8,141 nucleotides of DNA from DASTGO01 sp035719045 (GTDB taxonomy: Bacteria > Actinomycetota > Actinomycetes > Actinomycetales > Kineosporiaceae): positions 1 through 8,141 of the forward strand of contig DASTGO010000284.1 of assembly GCA_035719045.1 (NCBI GenBank), given 5' to 3'. Below, one piece after another: positions 1 through 5,291 of this stretch (within the stretch, counting starts at the first letter, position 1; every line of letters starts with the position of its first letter). The notes under the pieces are model-generated. The model was given only the letters and a program-made list of their open reading frames with translations. It was not told the DNA's origin and searched no databases. The position numbers were made by a program, and so were the translations under genes.

Positions 1-166
1 ACATCCCTTTCTTCCCGATTGCCCCCTTCTCACCAAGCCCCTGACCGCCGCCGATCACCAAGCCCCCCACGATCACCCCGAAGCCGGCCATGGGAGGCAT
101 GATCGGACGTCCGGCCGCCCAGCCGTCACGCGCGATCATCAGCCCCACGCCCCAACCCGCGACCAT
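1..166 (-). CDS. Doubtful partial reading frame, hydrophobic Gly-rich peptide, runs off the left edge
   Basis: A minus-strand frame starts at an ATG (166-164) and stays open to base 1, about 55 codons. The peptide begins MVAGWGVGLMIARDGW, continues with an apolar Gly/Val/Ile stretch around residues 27-45 that could be a membrane helix, then turns basic (VRRGQSGRKG). A GAGG lies 11 nt upstream of the ATG. Third positions are mostly G or C in the first 48 codons but not in the last 10, where the sequence looks non-coding. I do not recognise the protein. If real, it would be divergent from the sugar operon and the palindrome at 206-219 would sit about 40 bp upstream of its start. It could equally be a chance frame in GC-rich DNA or the remnant of a gene. 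Confidence 0.18.
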   Translation of the reverse strand, partial: MVAGWGVGLMIARDGWAAGRPIMPPMAGFGVIVGGLVIGGGQGLGEKGAIGKKGM

Positions 167-205
167 CGCCCCGCCAACCTCGGGCGAGCACTGAAGCCAG
201 CCGTG

Positions 206-219
206 TGAAAGCGCTTTCA
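206..219. promoter_or_regulatory. Operator 1, perfect 14-bp palindrome TGAAAGCGCTTTCA
   Basis: This is a perfect 14-bp inverted repeat with a central CpG, the geometry bound by LacI-family dimers. It matches the CcpA-type cre consensus TGWAARCGYTWNCW at every position. It shares the central AGCGCT with the actinobacterial CebR/CelR site TGGGAGCGCTCCCA but has AAA/TTT where that site has GGG/CCC. The likely ligand is the LacI-family protein encoded at 5292-6326. It lies about 122 bp upstream of the -35 box, so it would act as an auxiliary or looping site, or serve a divergent gene. Confidence 0.75.
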
Positions 220-268
220 GATGGAGATGACGAGATCCGAGACGGCTTCATCCAGGCCGTGAGTCCCT

Positions 269-282
269 TCGAAGCGCTCCCT
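269..282. promoter_or_regulatory. Operator 2 (imperfect), TCGAAGCGCTCCCT
   Basis: An AGCGCT core at 273-278 has a right half, GCTCCC, identical to the CebR-type half-site. The left half, CGAAGC, is degenerate. It would be a weaker site. Its centre is 63 bp from operator 1 and 115 bp from operator 4, both near whole numbers of helical turns. Confidence 0.5.
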
Positions 283-302
283 TTGCCCCGCTTAAAGTAA
301 CT

Positions 303-316
303 AAAGAGCGCTCTCA
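303..316. promoter_or_regulatory. Operator 3, AAAGAGCGCTCTCA
   Basis: A perfect 10-bp palindrome, AGAGCGCTCT (305-314), lies within a 14-bp LacI-type frame. It ends about 25 bp upstream of the TTGACA hexamer, close enough to affect polymerase binding directly. It shares the AGAGCGCT left half with operator 4, which suggests the same protein binds both. Confidence 0.6.
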
Positions 317-340
317 CGGACACAGTTCGGTAACCCTCCC

Positions 341-369
341 TTGACACCGGCGGCGCGGGAGCCCCAGTC
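341..369 (+). promoter_or_regulatory. Candidate sigma-A/HrdB-type promoter of the sugar operon
   Basis: A perfect -35 hexamer TTGACA occupies 341-346. At a 17-bp spacing the -10 position is CAGTCT (364-369), which keeps only the conserved second A and last T and is weak. That would place the transcription start near 376-379, just before operator 4. A perfect -35 with a poor -10, flanked by operators on both sides, fits a tightly regulated sugar promoter. The TTG of the -35 also lies in frame with the downstream gene, but reading it as a start would put the promoter and operator 4 inside the gene. Confidence 0.5.
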
Positions 370-381
370 TCACGTCCCATA

Positions 382-399
382 CGAGAGAGCGCTTTCTCG
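382..399. promoter_or_regulatory. Operator 4, 18-bp palindrome with one mismatched pair, at the predicted transcription start
   Basis: The sequence CGAGAGAGCGCTTTCTCG is an 18-bp inverted repeat broken only at 387/394, centred on AGCGCT (388-393). It lies immediately downstream of the predicted start site and about 50 bp before the ATG. A bound LacI-type repressor here would block initiation or early elongation. The same DNA can also fold in RNA: AGAGAGCG (384-391) pairs perfectly with CGCTCTCT (398-405) around a 6-nt loop, giving a leader hairpin that overlaps the operator. Confidence 0.68.
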
Positions 400-433
400 C
401 TCTCTGCGGCATCCGCTCCGACCCCAGCCTCAT

Positions 434-440
434 GAGGAGG
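434..440 (+). promoter_or_regulatory. Strong ribosome binding site GAGGAGG that fixes the binding-protein start
   Basis: GAGGAGG ends 8 nt before the ATG at 449, near-ideal complementarity and spacing to 16S rRNA. The ATG at 449 gives an immediate lipoprotein signal peptide. The frame stays open further upstream to 341, but that stretch contains the promoter. Confidence 0.85.
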
Positions 441-448
441 CCCACCCC

Positions 449-1735
449 ATGCGAAGCACCCGCACCGTCGCGGCCGCTGTCGCCGCCGTCGCCAGCATCG
501 GACTCCTGGTCTCCGCCTGCGGCTCGGGCTCGTCCAGCCCGTCCGGCAGCAGCAGCGGCTCCCAGGCGATCACGCTCAACGTCAACGTCTTCGGCGACAG
601 CTTCCCGCCCGAGATGTACCGGGCGTACGAGAAGGCCCACCCGGGCATCACGATCAAGGAGAACCGCGCCGACTACGGGGCCCACCACAACAACCTGCAG
701 GCCCACCTCACCGCCGGCGCCGGCCTCGGCGACATCGAGGTCATCGAGATCGGCCAGATCTCCGGCTACATCGGCCAGGCCGACAAGTTCGTCAACTTCC
801 TCGACTCCGGCGCGGACACCTCCACCTGGACGAAGGCGAAGACCCAGCAGGCCGAGACCCCGGACGGCAAGAGCCTGATCGGCCTGCCGACCGACACCGG
901 CGGCCTCGGCCTGTGCTACCGGACCGACCTGTTCGCGGCGGCCGGCCTGCCGACCGACCGGGCCGCGGTCTCCAAGCTCATGCCGACCTGGCAGGCGTAC
1001 GTCGACCTCGGCAAGCAGTTCCTGGCCAAGGCTCCCGCGGGCGTGAAGTGGTTCGACTCGGCCGGCAACCTGTTCAACGGCGTCCTCGGCAACGAGGCCA
1101 CGACCTACTACGACGCTTCCGGCAAGGTCGTCGCCGGCACCAACCCGGTCGTCAAGTCCGCCTGGGACCTGGCCTCGCAGGCCATCGCAGCCAAGGAGAG
1201 CGCCGCCCTGTCCGGGTTCACCCCGGAGTGGAACACCGGGTTCCAGCGTGGCCAGTTCGCCACCGTGACCTGCCCCGCCTGGATGCTCGCCTACATCCGC
1301 ACCAACGCCCCGGAGACCAAGGGCAAGTGGGACGTCGCGACGGTGCCGGGTGGCTCGGGCAACTGGGGCGGCTCGTTCCTGTCGGTCCCCAAGGCCGGCA
1401 AGCACACCAAGGAGGCCGTCGAGCTGTCCAAGTGGCTGACCGCCCCGGCGCAGGACGTCCAGATCTTCCAGAAGTACGGCAACTTCCCCAGCGCGATCGC
1501 GACCTGGACCCAGCCTGAGGTCGCCAACTACACCGACCCGTTCTTCAACAATGCTCCCGTGGGCCAGATCTTCCCGGCCTCGCTGAAGAACGCGCCGGCG
1601 CAGGTCTACGGACCGCAGTGGGGAGTCGCGAACACCGCGACCGGCAACGCCCTCACCACGGTCGAGAAGGGCACCGCGCCCGACGTTGCATGGCAGAAGG
1701 TCCTCAAGGACATTGCCGCCGCAACCGGCCAGTGA
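449..1735 (+). CDS. Extracellular sugar-binding lipoprotein of an ABC importer (family 1 solute-binding protein)
   Basis: This 428-residue protein binds the sugar outside the membrane and delivers it to the two permeases encoded next to it. Residues 1-24 form a lipoprotein signal: MRSTRT, an Ala/Val-rich core, and the lipobox VSAC, with Cys24 as the lipidated residue. A flexible Gly/Ser linker follows (about 25-39). The mature part has the usual family-1 features: a first strand ending in the NVFGDSF region, a motif around EKAHPGITIKE, and the IGLPTDTGGLGLCYRTDLF segment typical of sugar-binding proteins of this class, near the first domain crossover. The length is normal. The start at 449 is set by the GAGGAGG site and the signal peptide. 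The gene content around it resembles cebE loci, so a beta-glucoside such as cellobiose is the leading ligand. Sequence alone does not exclude other oligosaccharides. It is followed by two hairpins that probably separate its expression from that of the permeases. Confidence 0.93.
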   Translation: MRSTRTVAAAVAAVASIGLLVSACGSGSSSPSGSSSGSQAITLNVNVFGDSFPPEMYRAYEKAHPGITIKENRADYGAHHNNLQAHLTAGAGLGDIEVIEIGQISGYIGQADKFVNFLDSGADTSTWTKAKTQQAETPDGKSLIGLPTDTGGLGLCYRTDLFAAAGLPTDRAAVSKLMPTWQAYVDLGKQFLAKAPAGVKWFDSAGNLFNGVLGNEATTYYDASGKVVAGTNPVVKSAWDLASQAIAAKESAALSGFTPEWNTGFQRGQFATVTCPAWMLAYIRTNAPETKGKWDVATVPGGSGNWGGSFLSVPKAGKHTKEAVELSKWLTAPAQDVQIFQKYGNFPSAIATWTQPEVANYTDPFFNNAPVGQIFPASLKNAPAQVYGPQWGVANTATGNALTTVEKGTAPDVAWQKVLKDIAAATGQ

Positions 1736-1742
1736 TGTTCGG

Positions 1743-1780
1743 CCCTCCGCCGTGCCGGACTGAACCGGCGCGGCGGAGGG
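1743..1780 (+). terminator. Intercistronic hairpin A (16-bp stem, 6-nt loop)
   Basis: The left arm (1743-1758) and right arm (1765-1780) pair along 16 positions with a single T/G wobble (1753/1770), around the loop ACTGAA. It begins 7 nt after the binding-protein stop. No T-tract follows, so it is not a textbook intrinsic terminator. In this position such structures usually act as a partial terminator or protect the 3' end of the binding-protein mRNA, raising binding protein over permeases. Confidence 0.8.
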
Positions 1781-1782
1781 TG

Positions 1783-1822
1783 GGGGGTGGTGCCGGGCCC
1801 CGGTCCGCCCGGCACCGCCCCC
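1783..1822 (+). terminator. Intercistronic hairpin B (16-bp stem, 8-nt loop), tandem with hairpin A
   Basis: Arms 1783-1798 and 1807-1822 are complementary over 16 positions with one wobble (1788/1817) and an 8-nt loop (1799-1806). It starts 2 nt after hairpin A. Two adjacent near-perfect stems of equal length are unlikely to be chance even at this GC content. It again lacks a U-tract. The likely role is attenuation or RNA stabilisation within the operon. Confidence 0.75.
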
Positions 1823-1830
1823 GCTCCACC

Positions 1831-1853
1831 CGCAGCGCTGCGACTCCAGCGCT
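1831..1853. promoter_or_regulatory. Pair of AGCGCT cores between binding-protein and permease genes
   Basis: CGCAGCGCTGCG (1831-1842) is a perfect 12-bp palindrome. A second core, AGCGCT, lies at 1848-1853 within CCAGCGCTCC. Their centres are 14 bp apart, and the second ends 30 bp before the permease start. They share the hexamer of the four promoter operators, but their outer positions fit the operators less well. They could be weak internal operators. With centres only 14 bp apart, two dimers could probably not bind both at once. Confidence 0.35.
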
Positions 1854-1883
1854 CCGACCGTCGCCACCTGTGAGGGGGCAGCA

Positions 1884-2858
1884 GTGACCACGACCAGCCC
1901 GGCCGCGCAGCCGGTCACCTCGGCCCCGCAGCCGCAAACCCGGGGCACCCTGCGCACCCGCTGGCACCGCTTCGACGTGCGCGGCATGCCGTACCTGCTG
2001 GTGGCGCCGTTCTTCGTGATGTTCGCGGTGTTCGGGGCCTTCCCGATCCTCTACACGCTCTACGTGTCCCTCACCGGCTGGAACACCCGGCGAGCCGGCT
2101 CGGAGAACACCTTCGTCGGCCTGACCAACTACCAGAACCTGCTCGGCGACGAGTTCTTCTGGAACGCGCTGCGCAACACGATCGGGATCGGCATCCTGTC
2201 GGCGGTCCCGCAACTGATCCTCGCGCTGTGGATCGCCCACCTGCTCAACTACCGGCTGCGTGGGCGGCTGTTCTTCCGGACCGGGGTGCTGGTCCCGTAC
2301 GTGACCAGCGTCGCCTCGGTCGCCCTGATCTTCAACGAGTTGTTCGCCCGGGACTTCGGCCTGGTGAACTGGCTGCTCGGGCTGGTCGGGATCTCACCCG
2401 TCGACTGGCACAGCGGGTCCCTGGCCTCGTGGACCGCCGTCTCGGTGATGGTGGTCTGGCGGTGGACCGGCTACAACGCGCTGATCTACCTGGCGGCCAT
2501 GCAGGCCGTCCCGTTCGAGCTGTACGAGTCCGCCGCGGTGGACGGTGCGGGCCGGTTCCGCCAGTTCTGGAGCATCACGATCCCGAGCCTGCGCCCGACG
2601 ATCATCTTCACCGTCATCGTCTCGACGATCGGCTCCCTGCAGCTGTTCGGCGAGCCGCTGCTGTTCGACGTCAGCCGCAACGCCCAGGGCGGGGCCGCCC
2701 GCGAGTTCCAGACCGTGGTGCTCTACCTGTACCAGCAGTTCTGGTTCAACGGCCGCTACGGCTACGCCTCCGCCGTCGCCTGGGGACTGTTCGTCTTCAT
2801 CGTGCTCGTCGTCGGCGTGAACCTCTGGCTCTCCCGGCGGATCCGAGGGGAGAACTGA
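1884..2858 (+). CDS. ABC sugar transporter permease, MalF/CebF type
   Basis: This 324-residue integral membrane subunit forms half of the sugar channel. The N-terminal 34 residues are polar and basic (cytoplasmic). Six hydrophobic segments follow: roughly 36-61, 98-122, 132-152, 182-206, 236-256 and 298-317. The EAA loop that docks the ATPase is at 215-234, with the key pattern E215-S-A-A-x-D220-G-A and closing I-x-I-P234. The start is a GTG, with GAGGGGG 5 nt upstream. The segment FVGLTNYQNLL is typical of MalF-type sugar permeases. It ends in TGATG shared with the next gene, so the two permeases are translationally coupled. No ATPase gene is present in the window, so the partner is presumably an MsiK-like protein serving several importers. 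Confidence 0.95.
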   Translation: MTTTSPAAQPVTSAPQPQTRGTLRTRWHRFDVRGMPYLLVAPFFVMFAVFGAFPILYTLYVSLTGWNTRRAGSENTFVGLTNYQNLLGDEFFWNALRNTIGIGILSAVPQLILALWIAHLLNYRLRGRLFFRTGVLVPYVTSVASVALIFNELFARDFGLVNWLLGLVGISPVDWHSGSLASWTAVSVMVVWRWTGYNALIYLAAMQAVPFELYESAAVDGAGRFRQFWSITIPSLRPTIIFTVIVSTIGSLQLFGEPLLFDVSRNAQGGAAREFQTVVLYLYQQFWFNGRYGYASAVAWGLFVFIVLVVGVNLWLSRRIRGEN

Positions 2859-3745
2859 TGGCCGCGCTCACGCAGGACGCCCGGGTGCGGCAGGCAGCAC
2901 CCCGCCGCATCCGCCGCGGGCACGCCCCGGGCGGCGCCGGGCTCGGCACCTACGTCACGCTCACGCTGTTCGTCCTGGTGTCGGCCTTCCCGCTGTACTG
3001 GTCGCTGGTGGTGGCCTCCCACGACCAGGCCACCATCGCGAAGTACCCGCCGGCCGTGGTCCCGGGCGGCAATCTCTGGGCGCACATCCAGACCGCCTTC
3101 TCGCAGGCCAACTTCGGCCTGGCACTGGTGAACTCGGCGATCGTCTGCTCGATCATCACCATCGCCGTGCTGCTGACCTCGACCCTGGCCGGTTTCGCCT
3201 TCGCCAAGTTGCGGTTCCGCGGCCGGGAGGCGCTGCTGAGCTTCGTCGTGGCGACCATGCTCGTGCCCACCCAGCTCGGGATCATCCCGCTGTACATCAT
3301 GGTGACCCGCTGGTTCGGCTGGGGCTCGGACCTGCGCGCGGTGGCCCTGCCCAGCCTGGTCAGCGCCTTCGGGGTGTTCTTCATGCGGCAGTACCTCGCC
3401 CAGGCGCTGCCCACCGAACTGCTGGAGGCCGGCCGCGTCGACGGCGCCTCGACCCTGCGGCTGTACTGGAACATCGTGCTGCCGATCGCCCGGCCGGCCG
3501 CGGCCGTGCTCGGGCTGCTCACCTTCATCGCGGCCTGGAACGACCTGTTCTGGCCGCTGGTCGTGCTCAACTCGGACAACCCGACCGTCCAGGTGGCGAT
3601 CTCCAACCTCGCCGCCGGGGTCCAGGTCGACTACTCGCTCACCCTGACCGGCGCCGTGATCGGGACCTTCCCGATCCTCATCGTCTTCATCCTGCTGGGC
3701 AGGCAGATCATCGGCGGAATCATGCAAGGAGCAGTGAAGGGATGA
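2858..3745 (+). CDS. ABC sugar transporter permease, MalG/CebG type
   Basis: This is the second channel subunit, 295 residues. A basic N-terminus (to about 28) precedes a first helix at 31-54. Further helices lie near 90-116, 125-150, 162-180, 212-238 and 262-286. The EAA loop runs from E190-A-G-R-V-D195-G-A to P209 with the MalG-type ending WNIVLP. The AAWNDLFWPLVVL motif (225-237) is characteristic of MalG-family permeases. The start is the ATG at 2858, whose A is the last base of the previous stop codon, with GAGGGGAG 5 nt upstream. The frame is open upstream to 2228, but that stretch is a shadow of the first permease. It overlaps the beta-glucosidase gene by 4 nt (ATGA). Confidence 0.95.
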   Translation: MAALTQDARVRQAAPRRIRRGHAPGGAGLGTYVTLTLFVLVSAFPLYWSLVVASHDQATIAKYPPAVVPGGNLWAHIQTAFSQANFGLALVNSAIVCSIITIAVLLTSTLAGFAFAKLRFRGREALLSFVVATMLVPTQLGIIPLYIMVTRWFGWGSDLRAVALPSLVSAFGVFFMRQYLAQALPTELLEAGRVDGASTLRLYWNIVLPIARPAAAVLGLLTFIAAWNDLFWPLVVLNSDNPTVQVAISNLAAGVQVDYSLTLTGAVIGTFPILIVFILLGRQIIGGIMQGAVKG

Positions 3746-5223
3746 CCGTGCCCGACCAGACAGTGGCGGACCAGACCGGGGACCCGATCGGGACGTCGGG
3801 CAATCCGGCCGCACGGATCCCCTTCCCCGCAACCGGGTCCCCGGCCACGCTGACCTTCCCGCCGGACTTCGTCTGGGGGACCGCGACCGCCTCGTACCAG
3901 ATCGAGGGCGCCGTGGACGCCGACGGCCGTGGCCGGTCGATCTGGGACACCTTCTCCCACACCCCCGGCTGCGTGGCCGGTGACGACACCGGCGACGTGG
4001 CCTGCGACCACTACCACCGCTCCCCCGAGGACGTCGCGCTGCTGCGCGAGCTGGGCATCCCGGCGTACCGGTTCTCGATCGCCTGGCCACGGGTGCAGCC
4101 AGGCGGCCGGGGCCCGGCCAACCCCGCCGGCCTGGCCTTCTACGACCGGCTGGTCGACGAGCTGCTCGCCCAGGGGATCAGCCCGCTGGTGACGCTCTAC
4201 CACTGGGACCTGCCGCAGGAACTGCAGGATGCCGGCGGCTGGGCACAGCGGGACACCGCCTACCGGTTCGCCGACTACGCCGAGATCGTCGCGGGCCGGC
4301 TCGGGGACCGGGTGCACCGGTGGACCACGCTGAACGAGCCGTGGTGCTCGGCCTACCTGGGCTACGCCAAGGGCGAGCACGCCCCCGGGATCCGTGACCC
4401 GAGGCAGGCGATCCGCGCCGTCCACCACCTACTGCTCGGCCACGGGTTGGCGGTGCCGCTGCTGCGGGCGGCACTGCCTGCCGGTGCGGAGATCTCCATC
4501 GTGCTCAACCCGATGGCGGTCCGCCCGGCCACCGACGGCGAGGCCGACCGGGCCGCAGCCACGGCGATCGACGGCATCGCCAACCGGATCTTCCTCGACC
4601 CGCTGTTCCAGGGCCGTTACCCGCAGGACGTCGTCGAGGCGGTCCGGGCGGCCGGGATCAGCGACTGGGAGCACGTGCAGCCCGGGGACCTCGACATCAT
4701 CGCTGCGCCGCTGGACGCGATCGGCGTCAACTACTACTCGCCGATGGTCGTCGAGGCCGCGCCCGACCAGACCGAGAGCATGGACGCCTTCCCGGCCTGC
4801 CCAGGGGTGCGCGGGGTCGACCTGCCGGGGCCGCGCACCGGGCAGGACTGGCCGGTGGAGGCCTCCGCGATGATCCCTCTGCTGGAGCGGATCGCGCATG
4901 ACGCCCGGATCCCGCTCATGGTCACCGAGAACGGTGCCGCCTACCCCGACCACCTGGGCCCCGACGGGGTGGCCGACCTCGACCGGATCGCCTACCTGCG
5001 TGACCACCTCACCGCCCTGCACACCGCGATCAGCCGCGGGGTGGACGTCCGTGGCTACTTCCTGTGGTCCTTCCTGGACAACTTCGAGTGGGCCTGGGGG
5101 TACGCCCAGCGGTTCGGGGTGGTCCACGTCGACTATGTGACCCAGCAGCGGACCCCCAAGCACAGTGCGCTGTGGTACCGGGACGTCATTCGTCGGCACG
5201 GCCTCCCGGGCGGGGTCTCGTAG
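3742..5223 (+). CDS. Glycoside hydrolase family 1 beta-glucosidase, cytoplasmic
   Basis: This 493-residue retaining glycosidase would hydrolyse imported cellobiose or related beta-glucosides to monosaccharides. Family hallmarks are all present: FPPDFVWGTATASYQIEGA (N-terminal GH1 signature, with glycone-binding Gln53), TLYHWDLPQ (His154), TLNEP with acid/base Glu199, NYYSP, TENG with nucleophile Glu396, and SFLDNFEWAWGY with the glycone-binding Glu-Trp pair (449-450). There is no signal peptide, so the substrate must arrive intact by the transporter. About 38 residues of low-complexity N-terminal extension (MTVPDQTVADQTGDP...) precede the core. The only alternative starts near the beginning are GTGs at 3748 and 3763 and would barely shorten it. 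The 4-nt overlap with the upstream permease and the AAGGAG at 3726-3731 support the ATG at 3742. GH1 members also act on galactosides and phospho-sugars, but the importer context favours unphosphorylated beta-glucosides. Confidence 0.95.
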   Translation: MTVPDQTVADQTGDPIGTSGNPAARIPFPATGSPATLTFPPDFVWGTATASYQIEGAVDADGRGRSIWDTFSHTPGCVAGDDTGDVACDHYHRSPEDVALLRELGIPAYRFSIAWPRVQPGGRGPANPAGLAFYDRLVDELLAQGISPLVTLYHWDLPQELQDAGGWAQRDTAYRFADYAEIVAGRLGDRVHRWTTLNEPWCSAYLGYAKGEHAPGIRDPRQAIRAVHHLLLGHGLAVPLLRAALPAGAEISIVLNPMAVRPATDGEADRAAATAIDGIANRIFLDPLFQGRYPQDVVEAVRAAGISDWEHVQPGDLDIIAAPLDAIGVNYYSPMVVEAAPDQTESMDAFPACPGVRGVDLPGPRTGQDWPVEASAMIPLLERIAHDARIPLMVTENGAAYPDHLGPDGVADLDRIAYLRDHLTALHTAISRGVDVRGYFLWSFLDNFEWAWGYAQRFGVVHVDYVTQQRTPKHSALWYRDVIRRHGLPGGVS

Positions 5224-5291
5224 GCTTGCAGCGTGATGGTCCCGCCGCCCGGGTCAGCGGCCGGGCCGTCGCCGCCAGCTAAGGAGCCTGG

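Larger units (their letters stand above)
1..448. other. Long 5' control region of the sugar operon
   Basis: These 448 bases precede the binding-protein gene and hold no gene I can identify with confidence. The right half (206-448) carries four AGCGCT-centred palindromes, a -35 box and a strong ribosome binding site, all annotated separately. Positions 290-310 are locally AT-richer than the rest. The left part (1-200) has no recognisable coding signal on the plus strand. On the minus strand it has one weak open frame running off the window edge. A 12-bp direct repeat, TCACCAAGCCCC, occurs at 30-41 and 55-66 with no obvious role. Confidence 0.7.

Noticed and set aside
30..66. Direct repeat TCACCAAGCCCC at 30-41 and 55-66 as an attachment site or CRISPR-like repeat
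   Set aside because: There are only two short copies 25 bp apart, with no integrase, no further units and no conserved spacing.
341..448. Upstream extension of the binding-protein gene to the TTG at 341
   Set aside because: The TTG is the start of the -35 hexamer, the stretch contains operator 4, and the ATG at 449 has a perfect ribosome binding site and signal peptide.
314..1987. Long minus-strand open frame (557 codons) opposite the binding-protein gene
   Set aside because: Its product is Gly/Arg/Val-rich with no domain. It is the antisense shadow of a GC-biased gene whose plus-strand product has a signal peptide, lipobox and family motifs.
2228..2857. In-frame 210-codon N-terminal extension of the second permease
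   Set aside because: It is Arg/Pro-rich non-membrane sequence lying entirely within the first permease. The ATG at 2858 has its own Shine-Dalgarno and TGATG coupling.
2762..4428. Long minus-strand frames opposite the second permease and beta-glucosidase
   Set aside because: The products are low-complexity Arg/Gly/Asp-rich with no start signals or motifs, which is the usual mirror reading of high-GC genes.
5247..5266. Stem GCCCGG/CCGGGC after the beta-glucosidase gene as a terminator
   Set aside because: A 6-bp stem with an 8-nt loop and no T-tract is expected by chance at this GC content.
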